DNA of 64,000 bases from Hofstenia miamia. Its lineage: Eukaryota > Xenacoelomorpha > Acoela. Below the pieces are notes generated by a model. It saw only the letters and a list, made by a program, of their open reading frames with translations, had not been told where the DNA came from and did not search any database. Location of the stretch: positions 986,692 to 1,050,691 of the forward strand of contig SCFE01000021.1 in assembly GCA_004352715.1 (NCBI GenBank). Direction: 5' to 3'. This document shows, in pieces, positions 22,510 to 33,838 of the stretch. The position numbers and the translations under genes were made by a program. The number at the start of each line of letters is the position of its first letter. Positions within the stretch are counted from its first letter, which is position 1.

Positions 22510-25365
22510 TAGATTATCATAATGAAATCAGACTAAACCTATTATATGTAAATGCGCAAAGCTTACTGACTGCTGATAGACGCCTCAAACTTTATTCGCA
22601 CATGATGTTATCGCAAAGTGAAATAATTATAGTTACCGAAACTTGGTTTGACCATTATGCGTCTGAAAATATTTTTCTAAGCCCATCTTATATATTAGCA
22701 GCAAGCATTTCTCGTAAAAGTAAACAATACTCATGGTGGGTGTGCTATTATCTGCAAAAACACGGTCTCATTTATTTTAATTGAAAACACAAAAAATATT
22801 GATTTCGCATGCAGTATCATCGTACAAACTTCAGTTATGTAATTCTCATCATATGCAAATATCTTCCTCCCCCTTCACCATCGTATCGTCCAGATACTAC
22901 AATTCAGTCACTTAATCACACTAAGAGAAAATTTGAATCATATCTCAACCAATATTCTATACCTTTGGATAAATCAATTATTTTGCTCTATGGCGATTTG
23001 AATTTTCCTGATGCTGATTGGGTACAAATGAGTTCCATTCACCAATTTGACTTTCAATTACTCGATTATTTTACTTAAACTGGTTTAACTTAATTTATTG
23101 ACTTCTCTACTCATGTCAATGGTAATACTGTAGACACCATATTATTCAACAAAGATATAGTTTCTATACTAAAAGTGATCAGTCCAACAGAAAGATTCTC
23201 TGATCATTCAATTATTTATATTAGTCTAAATGTAGGCAATAGTAAATTCCAACTGCATGACTTATATATAACCTATAATGACTCTCCATTTTTATTCTTT
23301 TCAGCAAACATAGAAGAATAACAATTAGCATTAGCAATGCCTTTATTCTCATTTAAATTTCCACTATATGACCCAAACTTTATAAAATATTGGTATCAAG
23401 ATCTAGTTTCTATAATATGATAATGGATCTTCTTCTCAAACTTATTTTGTAGAACTATCTCTCATTAATGAAATTAACTCTTTGAAATCAATAAAGCCTC
23501 ATGGATGTGGTACAGACAACCTTCCTGGACATTTTTACACAACTATGCTAATTTGCTCCACATGTGTCAAAGTTGTTTCAATCCGTAATAACTACTTGTG
23601 TTTATCCCTCTAATTGGAAATTGAGTAATATAATTCCAGTTCATAAGTGAGGATCTTCAAATATCATTACTAACTACCGCCTTATCAGTATTCTACCTAA
23701 ACTATCATTGACCTTTGAAAAGATTCTTTATGATATTTTATCTCTTATCATCATGGAATTTATCTCTTCTTCTCAGGATGGTTTCTTCAAAACCGATCTA
23801 CAATAACACAATTGAAGCACATTGAAAAACTATAATCAGCATGGGATGAAAATCCTCCCGCATTTGTTTTGTACATTGACTTCGCTAAGGCTTTTGAAAA
23901 AGTAAATCATTTCAAGGTGCTCCAAAAACTTGACCTTGACACATTCAATATCCCAATAAATTTAATGAAATTGCTATCATATTTATCTGAGCGTAAGCAA
24001 AGAGTTATTGTTAATGGAGTACCATCTAATTATCCAAGTATTCCAAGTAGAGTTCCACAAGGGTCTATATTGGCCCATTACTATTTATCGCTTATATCAA
24101 TGATCTACCAAAATTTTCTTTAAATACTATTCCTTACCTTTTTGCAGATGATAATAAATTGTGCCCTACATCTCTATCACTCATTGAAGAAGATTTTGAT
24201 GTCATTCAAAATTGGGCATATAGCAATGAAATGAAGTTCAATGTTAATAAATTTCAATTATTTTCTTTACAAGATTCAAGCTCGATTCAAATAATGGAAA
24301 ATACTATGAATTCATCAGATTCGATTGAAAAACCTTGGAGTTTATGTCTCCAAAAATCTGTCATGGAACAGCCATATCTCTAACAAAATTAAAGCAGCTA
24401 ATTATACATTCCTTTATCTTAACCTTAAACAGCCTGGGGATATTTAAGAAACTTTCATGATCTTATAAAATTTTTTAAATGCTTATAGCTTAAAAACTAT
24501 TAATGGTGTGCTCAATCTAAAAGGAGCACATGATAGAGGAGAGTCTCCTTTCTTTTTCACTCTAAATCTGAGCGCTGCCTTGTCCCACTAGGGCATGCCG
24601 TTGCGCGAAGCCTCGGGCCCCGCGACCTCTGACTTTGTGCAAGTACACTTCAATGCACATATCAAGAAACAAGTTTTTTGTTGCCTCCAGGGGCTCAAAA
24701 CCTTCTAAATACATTAACACTAGGTAAGAAAAAATTTAACTCTTTTTCAAAAATTCGAAAATTTCTAAGAAAATTTGTTAATTTATTCATTAATCTCTGC
24801 CAAAGCAATAAGCTTTAATGAACATTTTCAACATTGTAATAATGCATGTTCTCCAATAGACCTATCAATGTCCCAAGATTTTCAAATTTGGAAATCAGCA
24901 GGAGAAAATTCTTTGTAAATGTTGAAAAACGGTTTGCCCTTTAAAAAGGACGCTGGGCTGTTTAAGGTTAAGCGTAATATTTCTTTTAATAGCAATCTTC
25001 GAACAAAAATACACATACTGTATATAACTCTATGATAAAATCTAAACTGACCTACGCTTCTCAAATATGGTATTGCAATTCCTCGAATCTTAACATGCTT
25101 GAAAAACTGCAAAGACGCTTACAAAATGGATTTTACCACTTGAAAATTATAAGGAAAGACTATTTAAACTGAACATATTGCCTATTTCTTTGTATTTATA
25201 AATTTCAGATCTGCTTTACCTCGACAAAATTTTAAACCCTAAAGTAGATTTAAATTATAAAGATTTCACCGACATTTTCATTCCTCGCACTTCAACAAGA
25301 AGATCAACCAAAAACAGTTTTCACGTCAAAATATCTGAAACAAAAAATGTCTACAAGTAATTAGT
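22510..25365 (+). pseudogene. LINE ORF2: endonuclease and reverse transcriptase (many disruptions)
   Basis: Endonuclease motifs: LLYVNAQSLLTADRR, IIIVTETWFD (22620-22650), LLYGDLNFPDADW (22985-23023), and FSDHSIIYIS (23196-23225), i.e. the E, GDxN and SDH residues of APE-type nucleases. Reverse transcriptase: KPHGCGTDNLP (23488 onward), ALYIDFAKAFEKV-type block A (YIDFAKAFEKVNH, 23872), RVPQGSILA (24049), and LFADDNK (24140-24160), the FADD form of the active site. After a foreign-looking GC-rich stretch, the C-terminal region TYASQIWYCNSSNLNMLEKL (25049 onward) follows. Numerous stops and frameshifts show that it cannot produce enzyme. Confidence 0.88.
24560..24660. other. GC-rich island inside LINE ORF2
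   Basis: A block with GCATGCCGTTGCGCGAAGCC and GGGCCCCGCGACC is far more GC-rich than its surroundings and lies between the reverse transcriptase and C-terminal parts of the dead LINE, where no coding match is seen. It is probably part of an inserted short element (roughly 24440-24850), but I found no ends. Confidence 0.4.
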
Positions 25366-25619
25366 TTTTTCACAGAATTGTTATAGTAGCAAATTATGTG
25401 CATCTCCATACTGAGATTGATCTTTTCGCTTGTCCAAAAAAGTTTCGAAAGCATTAAAATCATTTTTTGGAATTATTTCTCAATATATTACATCATTACT
25501 AATAATTGTTCTTTTCATGCAATTGCTCTAGTGGCAAAGAAAACAACTCTTATTTATTTTGTACGTAATTCTTATTTATTTGTAACATTCTTTTAGGAAG
25601 TAAAGTCTTTTAATAACAA

Positions 25620-27464
25620 AAAATAAACAGGAAAATCAAAAATGGAATTTAAGGGGAGGTTAGCGATTAGTAGATTGCTTTTTTGATAGTACAACAGGAA
25701 CACTGTTTTCTGATTGTATCCATCGGAACGTAAATATTTCCTGAAGGCCATCAAGGTTTCTCATTCTTTAAATAGTGTCTACAAGGTTGCCGTGTGTCTG
25801 GAACTAGATAAGGATCAATCCGATCCATGGATACGCGCTGGATATCGATCAGAAAATTTATTTTATTGTTATTCATGGACCATTTTGGATTAAAAATAAA
25901 GGCTAATAGATAAATTTATTCATTCTTATGGTAAATTTTTAAGTAAAATAGCTTAAAATGAACAATAAAAATAAAAAACCATTTCTTGTACAAATTTGGC
26001 AATATTATACACGTGTACCAACAACATTACACTATGAGGGCTCATTACATGTTTGGTATAATCATCAAAATGTTAAGCATTGCTTACGGCCCCCACGCAT
26101 TGAGAGAGAGATGGATATGTGGAGGGATCCAGTGCGGATTGGATTGGAAAATATTCGATCTACGGCAACTAAGATGGTGACCACCTACACTTGCTCCTGT
26201 GATCTTCTGAATTACGGTCAGTCAAAGTTAGCTCTATTTGGTTTCAAAGATGCAAATTCAAATTTATTGTCTTGCAGTCTTTGCAAACATTGATTTGCGT
26301 CAAATAAATGGACTAAAATTTTTTATTTCAGATCTGAAATTGAAAATTCTGGATAGCATTTTAACAAAAATTTTTTTATATGAATTTTTTACTTTCATTA
26401 GTACGAAATTTAGTCTCAGCCATTAAACAAAATCAGGAGAATTTGATAAAAAATTTCACAAAAAATTTTCTTTCAGAAAAATGTAGTAAATGTTAATTTA
26501 AATATTATTTAGTGACTTGAACAGTACTGACTTGAAAGGCATACTTCTTTAAAATTTGATGGACAACTAAGATTGACATTAAATGTTTCAAAGAAAAACA
26601 CTTCGAAAGCTAAGCATTGCACTTCTAGGTCGCTCCTCTTTCTAAAACAGTTCATTGTATTATGTTGGATCTTCAAGCTCATTTAAAACCTAATCACAAT
26701 ATAATATGACTAAAACTCTGGGATTGACCCATAAGCAGAAATCAAAATCAAAACTATTTACATGTGTAAGCATAGAAAAAATTTGTAAAGTATCCTTCAT
26801 TAATGTTGCAATTTGAAGCAAACTCACTGATTAGAGAAAATTGCAATCCCTTAAACATGGATTGAAAATTTTTCTAAATATATATATATGGCAATTAATG
26901 GCTAAGATATAGATGCAAATTTTACAACAATGACTATGTGAAAACTGAAAGCTTAAATAGTTTGAAATATGTTTTGTAGTTATTGTGCATAGGTATTTTG
27001 GAACCATTCAGGTAAATTACTAGTGTTTTAAAAAATCGCAAATGATTTTGATACTTTGAAACAGATTGTGACAAATAACGTAAATAAGTAAGAAAATCCT
27101 AAAGCACTTAATCTTCAAAGGGATGTACAGGAGGTGGGGGTAAACCGCTTCAATGTTGAAAATTCCAACGTTTTCTCACATTTCATATGATACTACATAA
27201 ATTAAGAGGGTCGGATTTGCATATTTCTCATTTTTTGAAATTTTACTCCTCCTTAAGTTTGAACAAATTGGCATACCATTAAGTTGTTAGTAAATATATG
27301 TTCTTTGTAAGTAAAATTAATGTGTTTGTACATGCCAATGTTAATAGTGATTGAAACGTAATTTATTAGTTGAGATTTGTTCAGTTGCTATAATTTTAAT
27401 TATACGTTCAATACTTTCTTTAACAGGAATATTGCTAAATAATGATTTTGTTCCAACGCTTACC

Positions 27465-27498
<34 letters not shown>

Positions 27499-27970
27499 TT
27501 ATTTATTAGTAAATAATAAAGCTTTAGTTATAGTTCTTATTATTGGCATGCAAGAAAACTACAAAATCTTTGAAGTAGTCACTGAAAAGATGCACTAATT
27601 TTAAAAATATAACCTTCTTTTATGACTTCAAACTAATATTGCTTATAACTGGTAATACAAAAAATGAACCGCTCATATATCCGGAAAATTTCATTCTTCC
27701 AATGTACCACCAAATAAATTCATATACATGTAAAAAGTTTCTTCTCTGTCAATGTAGTACTTGTCTTTCTTTTTTTAATTTTTAATATTTTTGCCATTCA
27801 GTTTTAATAAAGCCCTTAAGCTATTAGTCGTTGTTAACAATAGCAAATATAGTTTTCTAAGAAATTTATTAAAACAAAATTTGAAAAAACATAATTTATA
27901 AAGAAAATTTAGAATTAAGAAAAAGTGTATGAATGAACCTATGTACCGACATAGTTTTCAAGAATCAAAA
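25620..27970. other. Intergenic, nothing recognised except an (AT)n run
   Basis: A 111-residue ORF at 25958-26293 has no motif that I recognise and no supporting signals. An (AT)n microsatellite lies at 27464-27499. A GATCC-rich patch at 25810-25850 resembles the subterminal motif of the 4248-6123 element. Confidence 0.45.
27464..27499. repeat. (AT)n microsatellite
   Basis: AT repeat with one AAAT interruption, downstream of kinase gene 2. Confidence 0.95.
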
Positions 27971-27976
27971 TTTATT
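27971..27976 (-). terminator. Candidate poly(A) signal of kinase gene 2
   Basis: AATAAA on the minus strand, 115 nt after the stop codon of gene 2. Reasonable distance for a short 3' UTR; in AT-rich DNA a chance match is possible. Confidence 0.4.
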
Positions 27977-28091
27977 CAGGCAGCAATCTACAATCTTATC
28001 AAAATAGAATTGAATTACTACTTACATTAATAGTCCTATAAATATAATAATACAATTTTTAAATAATTTAAACAAAATTTGGACTAAAAAT

Positions 28092-31000
28092 TCAATAACC
28101 AGCTGCATTACGCCAATGCCTAGTAACAAGGTCATAACCAAGCTTCTCTAGTGTTAAATAGGTTCTCCAAGTGAACTCCTGAGACTGTATTAAATAATTG
28201 TTTTCAGGATTTAACGAGTGTTGGTGTAATCCATATAAAGATGACATTACGCATCTTGCTTTGACCAAGTAGAATAATAGGTCTACCTAAATACACAACT
28301 GTCAAGCAATGATCTGTATACAGTATATCAAAATAACTTGATCACTATGTACTGTGAAGATGCTCCAATATTGACGATTTCACTAAAATTTAGTACATTG
28401 AAAGTCAAGGAACTATAATTTAATCCAATGAAAGAATATTTATGGAACTACTATCAACACTAAAATCTGTTTTAAGCGTCCTTCACAAATTTTTTTTCCA
28501 AAGAACTGTATGGGAATACCTAAAAATTTTGACAAGTAGTGGTGCAAAATGCAGAATACTTCAAATTGCAAGTCTGGCGATCACAAATAAAGTCTAAATC
28601 CTACTACAGTAGAATTGCTCCTCCCCTATAAGGTCAATTTGTCTATAAAGCACGAAAATACATTCCCCTGCCAAATCATAACAAAATTACTTTTTAGCGA
28701 AAGCTTACAACGGCTAAATTTGGGTAATTTCTGAAAGAGAAACATTCTTTTATTAGAGCATTTTGGTGTTGCGAACGTTGAATTTTATTCATGTCTGCTT
28801 TACAGTTTTGTGTACAGGCACAACTCAACACTGTAATAGCTAAATTACTTCTAGTTAGGCGTACTTTTAACTACATTCATATTTTGTGATACAATAATTT
28901 TTTTAGTTTGACTCTTTTTTTATAAAGATCAATGAAATCGTTTGTATTAACACATTTGTTTTATATAAATTTGTCAATGAATTCTCTTCATACATTCTTA
29001 GCAAATAGTCAATAAATTTTTACCTCTTGCAGAGAAAGTGAATGACTTTTTGAAAAGCCTCTCAATAGGTGTGACCCAATTGATAAAACGTCATATGCTT
29101 CAAACATGTCCATGTATGTAATTAGATTTCCGACCTCAGTAGAAATTGTCCCAATGCCAACATCTTCGAAATCAATCAAACCAATAATCTTCCAATCAGG
29201 CCCTGGGGAAATTAAGATGTTGCAGCCGTTGAAATCTCCATAAATAACACACTAGCAAAAGCTTCACTTTCAAAGTTTGTGCATAGATTAAACGAATTAC
29301 AATGCTTTTAGATCTTGAGTGTGAGTAATCAAATGTTGACTTATGTTTGCAAGGATAATAATTATTTTTCAACTATTATGTCCCAAAAACAATGATGTCG
29401 GTGATGAATTCCTCGTTGCATTTTTATTATTCACCTTCTCAAATTAGTGACTCCTAACTCCGTTAAGTACATCTTGTGAAACTTGCTGGAGTTCGATACT
29501 TGCCTCTTATATTTTCTTTACTTACTACAGTTCGACCACTTGGCACTGCTATGTCTAGTACTGATTCAACTCATTCCCCTTTATCTACTACAATTATGTT
29601 TGGTCTTTTTGCTTAAATCAGCTTACTATTCCGACTGGATCTACAGCTTCTCATTCTCTATGGTCCATTTCGCTTGTGTTCTTACAGTTTATCACCAACT
29701 TGTAGCTTATGATGCTTAATCGAACTCTAGTTTAGCATGCGTCCACCTTTTTCATACTGAATTAACCCTAATTCGCACACCCAGCTTTTGAATCCATCTA
29801 CTGTGCAATTCTTTCTTGAACTGTCTACATATGTCACTCACAGTCGCGCTAATGATCACATCTAATTTATTCACTTGATCATCTGCGGCCATGATCAGTG
29901 TTTGTTTCTAAATTCAATACTTATATTTTGTATTAGATATTTTTTATTCTTTCTCAATCGTAATTATTCAAAAAAATTACAGTTTTCTCCACACGTTGTC
30001 ATCTCCCTATAAGACAATTATTCCCCCATCTATTCTACTCTCGTATACATTCTTTCCATCACCTCTTTATTTTCTCAATTTCTTACTAATTTTAAGGAGT
30101 AAATCTTAGTCTTCCTTCAATTTTTGCCGCTACCTCAATGCCACAAAGTCCGTCCCCGCCTTCCTTCATAAATGTAGGTGCATTTGAAATTAATAGATCC
30201 TCAAATCTGGTTACTAGCGTCAGATTACTTTAAAGAACTTTCACACAAATCGATAGACTAAAAAATTCAGTGAAGCTTTAAACTACATGTTCAATGCATG
30301 CAATACGAGGTTGAATTTCATTTTCCCATTCTTCGAAAAAATCTTTAACAGAGGCTCGTCTTGAACCATCTTTTATGCAGTTGATAAGTCTCTTGCAAAC
30401 TGAAAGATTAAGGGTGTTCCATTTATAGTCCGAACGGGACATCAGCACATCCTTGCTAAAAGTAATTCTTTACAAGAAAACATAAATATGAGACTTACTG
30501 CCTGCCATTAGGAAACGTAATCAATGTTGAACTTACATTCCCCACAAATTTACCAATTTCCATAAGTTGTGTTTCTGTTATTTTCTTCAAATTTTGTAGA
30601 GGCTCCCCTGGTAACCAAGGTGATAGAACACAGTGCCGTACAATCTGTTCATTGCTGCCATCATTAGTAAAGAGCAATGGTGTTGTGATCTCAGTGGAGG
30701 TGTTTCTAAGTGCCTTTAAAAAATTTCATTAAATTATACATTTGGTAGGGGTTATATCAATATTGAGATTTTTGCTTAGAAAGAAAATACCAGCACATGC
30801 ATTGTTTTAGTCCCATGCTAGAAAATTTTAATGGGAATTAGGAATTCTATTTAAACGTTCATTGTTAACTATCAAGGCTACGGTTAGACTAGGTGATGGT
30901 TAAAAGTTACCATAAACTTTCGTTTTATTGTCGAGTGCTAGCTACAACACGCCAATGCCAGGATAATATTACCAGAGTTGGTTTCTTTTAGTAGAGCAAA

Positions 31001-33079
31001 CCGAAAATTAAATAAGTTTTAAAAATATCAATTGGGTTTCTGTTATAATTTGCAATTTAAAACTAGTGTAGCATTAAATAAATAATAACAATTTCATTAC
31101 TCGCTTTTGCTTATAAATTTTGTGATCGGGCTAAATAAAAATTATTAAATCTTACTTTTAATTTAAAGCTAAGCTTTAGAAAAAAATGTGTCAGTGAATA
31201 TAAAAGTATTTCACCATTTTGAATAGGTTTAACTCACTATTGTTGCTGACCTCACTCGGTAAGCACGAAAATTCATGTCAATCTTAAGAAAAAGACTTTA
31301 TTTTGGATACATTGCCACTTTCAAAATGTAACAAAATAATGAAAAAGAAAGCAATTTCAATATTAATGGGGTAATGTTAACAAAAACCTTCATAGAGTAT
31401 TGTCTTAATGACTTATAATTTGAAATTGTAAAGCGTACTCACTAATTTAATAGACTACTCTTCTAGATGGTACACCATAGATTAAAAATAGAAGAATTTT
31501 TTATCGATGCTTTACACTTCAAGACGTTTTTTAATGTAGAATTGGAAGTGGTTTTACTTAACAGATAGTCTTTAAAAATTCGTGAGTCTCTGCACAAATA
31601 GTGCTCACAATGCCAATAAAAACATTTTTAGTAAACTCTAAGTCAACCACCACAACTTTAAAGATATTATTTGTAAAAATGTGAATAGCACATGAATAAC
31701 TAAAGTATTTGCGGTAAAATGCAGTAGCGTTAATCAACGGGCGCCTTAGTGTTTCAATGATATCTTATCTAAAGAAATGCATTGAAATCTCTTGAATTAG
31801 CACAAGCAACTTGTCCAACTATCTTAAGTGCTATGTTAAATAATAATATGGTGCAAATGAAATGCTGCTAGATTCTTAAAATTTGTATTTGAACTTTGCA
31901 AACATTTTACTAGCTTCGTTATCATCACTAGATTATGTTAATTGTTAATTTAAGTAATGTAGCTATGTTTAAGAAGCGCACTTGAGATTTAGAAAACTAT
32001 AGATTTAAGGACATTACAGGCGTTATGGTATAAATCTATTATATAAATTCTATTTGTGATTTTGAAAAAACTTTAGCATACTATGTGCATCTATTTATAT
32101 GTTTTTTTCTATGTATGCACTTTAGCAATAAAAAATCCTAGAAACATTTGGATGCAAAGCAGTAATAACTGTGTGTAAAAAAACATCTTGAAGAATGATA
32201 AGCAACAAACTTAATAAACCGAGTATATCTATGATTCAATATTTGCCTAAATAAGAATTGAAATATCCATTATTTGCTATTAACAAATTGGGAATGACAT
32301 TGTATAAAAGTGGACACTTTTTATTCTCGTTAAACCATTTTAAAATGGAGAAATTTTAATAGTAAAATCGAAACAAACATGTCATAAATGCTAATTGAAT
32401 CGGTGCAAAACAACACAAGTTTTTTTTAATAAATGATTTTACAAATTAATAAAGTAAAAATAAAATTCAGTTTAAAAAACTCAATTTTTCATAAATTTAC
32501 GCCCCTTGTACCATTAAATGTATTATTTTTCACGATGTTAAATTCTCAGATTTCCAAGATATTCTTCAGTTGTGCTTAAGCAATATTTTATTAAGCAGTA
32601 TAAATTTACTTTTTTGACTTAGGGTTTATTTAGGATAACAGTCCAAATAACACCTGTAAATAAATAACAGCTTTTATATGTGGAATAACACTATTGTATC
32701 GGTACAGAAAGATGGTAGCAAAGACGAAATTAAGTTATCAATCAAGATACCTAAAAGCTGAATATGAGGTCAAATATAGTTACTAATAGGTACCAACATC
32801 TAAAAACAATTTGAAGAATCATACCTTCGCTATTAATCCGTTGGGTAGGTTTTCATAAAGCAAATCCACAGCAGCAAACTGTGCTTCAAGGTCCTCCTTT
32901 TTGAAATAGATGGGAAATATTTTTAGAATGTACTTCTTGTTATCTGATGTAGATATTTGAAAGTTATCATTGTCATAGCCTACCAGATGAGAGATATTTG
33001 TGATATTGGATTTCTTAAAGTTGAATTCTTTCACGAGAAACTGTTCTACTTTGTGTGCACTGATTTTCGTTGCTGGCAT
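28092..33079 (-). CDS. Hydroxylysine kinase-like protein, gene 2 (five exons)
   Basis: Minus-strand exons 33079-32825, 30713-30499, 30455-30287, 29251-29024 and 28286-28092, all GT-AG, join to 353 codons. It is the paralogue of gene 1: exons 2, 4 and 5 have exactly the same lengths (215, 228 and 195 nt), phases are the same, and the last 64 residues agree at 43 positions by hand count. Key motifs: GYDNDNFQI and YILKIF in the N-lobe, SPWLPGEPLQ hinge, catalytic loop VIYGDFNGCN, metal site GLIDFEDVG, C-terminal LYGLHQHSLNPEN. As in gene 1, Tyr replaces the His of HGD and DFE replaces DFG, so both changes predate the duplication. Intron 2 is 43 nt; the other introns are 0.7-2.1 kb and contain retroelement debris. 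All motifs expected for phosphotransfer except those two are kept, and I see no disabling change. Substrate unknown. Confidence 0.9.
29470..29720 (-). pseudogene. Fragment of a non-LTR retroelement C-terminus, in intron 3 of gene 2
   Basis: Minus strand reads KRPNIIVVDKGE, stop, VESVLDIAVPSGRTVVSKEN, preceded in another frame by YKLVINC. This matches a pattern I recall from the C-terminal part of several invertebrate retroelement polyproteins (RPDIVVVDK...IDIAVPGDSRV). Family assignment within non-LTR elements is uncertain. It is disrupted and out of frame with the host gene. Confidence 0.5.
30940..31000 (-). pseudogene. Possible relic of a third kinase terminal exon, in intron 1 of gene 2
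   Basis: The minus strand contains GGCATTGGCGT followed by AGCTAGC, reading HWRVVAS, in line with HWRNAAGY at the end of gene 2 exon 5 and HWRTAAGY in gene 1. The neighbouring bases give only weak further similarity (ATAATATTATCCTGG against ACCTTGTTACTAGG). If real, a third tandem copy once lay here and has decayed. Confidence 0.35.
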
Positions 33080-33511
33080 GACAATAAATGAATTTACCTA
33101 GTTTAGATTAATTTACCTGCACGCTATTATAATGACAGCAAAACATCAACAGTTGAAGCTCAACCACATGTGCAGCACTGTTTATTACGTAAAATTAGTC
33201 ATCACGATGCGAAAAATAGTATTAAATGTATTAAATACATTCATTTTGCTTCAATCTGGTAAAGCGCATTTACATATGCATCATTATATAATAATTGCGA
33301 TTTTTTTACAAAAATGGTCTCAAAGGATAATGCTTTGTTATTCTTAACAATTTAATATATTTATATTTCAAAAAATGCATGAATGTATTATATATATATA
33401 TATATATATATTTCAATAAACAAAAAATTTAAGAATTAAACTAGATTTTTTTGAATAAAACTGCCTAGACTTGATTTACTTTGTAATAAAAAGCAATTAG
33501 ATATGAACCTG
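33080..33511. other. Upstream region of kinase gene 2
   Basis: No coding sequence. An (AT)n run is at 33389-33411. On the minus strand AACTAG at about 33100 could act as a splice acceptor just before the start codon of gene 2, which leaves room for an upstream non-coding exon. Confidence 0.35.
33389..33411. repeat. (AT)n microsatellite
   Basis: Short AT repeat between kinase gene 2 and small ORF A. Confidence 0.95.
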
Positions 33512-33640
33512 TTAATAATGAAATCCATACTGAATACAAGGTTGTATCTTGTCATGAATACCAGCATCTTCTGCCATTGTACTGAAAGATTTAGACAAGG
33601 ATGAAATAATCATCGGGAAAATACGTGAGATTCTGAGCAT
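33512..33640 (-). CDS. Small ORF A, possible mitochondrial protein of unknown function
   Basis: 42-residue ORF. The N-terminus MLRISRIFPMIISSLSKSFS has two Arg and one Lys, no acidic residue and a hydrophobic-Ser pattern, as in a mitochondrial presequence. Then comes TMAEDAGIHDKI and a short tail before TAA. A related ORF lies at 46157-46300 (-), sharing SFST, (E/D)AGIHDKI, the stop position and about 90 bp of 5' flank. The gene starts 430 bp before kinase gene 2 on the same strand and could be a separate gene, a first coding exon, or part of a dispersed repeat. I do not recognise the family. Confidence 0.45.
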   Translation of the reverse strand: MLRISRIFPMIISSLSKSFSTMAEDAGIHDKIQPCIQYGFHY

Positions 33641-33838
33641 ATTTATTAGTAAGCTTTCGTAATACAAGTAACAAGTGTAACGAAATCTTGCTAATATGGG
33701 CGTAACCGATTTCTTATTACATTGATTACTTACTCCGCTCTTCCACTGAAGTGAATATTCCTTCAGACGATAAGAATGTTGCGCCACAAGCAGTAGCAAT
33801 GTCACTTTCAATTCTAATTATTGCGGTAAATGAAAACG

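Larger units (their letters stand above)
22196..25365 (+). mobile_element. Decayed non-LTR retrotransposon (APE-type LINE, CR1/L2/jockey-like)
   Basis: A single element in order: the end of ORF1 (22196-22415: RLGKFSNDKSRPILVDVG ... RIYIKGELSSEDRNLEKH), then ORF2 with an apurinic-type endonuclease, a reverse transcriptase and a C-terminal region (see the ORF2 entry). The 5' part of ORF1 is missing. The 3' end is near 25365 or a little later; no clear poly(A) tail or target duplication was found. Confidence 0.85.

Noticed and set aside
25958-26293. 111-residue ORF on the plus strand
   Set aside because: No recognisable motif, no splice or promoter context, and an overlapping ORF in another frame of similar quality. 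Could be real but cannot be supported.
29483-29719. 78-residue plus-strand ORF rich in Leu and Phe
   Set aside because: Antisense of the retroelement fragment in intron 3 of gene 2; hydrophobicity is a by-product of AT-rich antisense reading.
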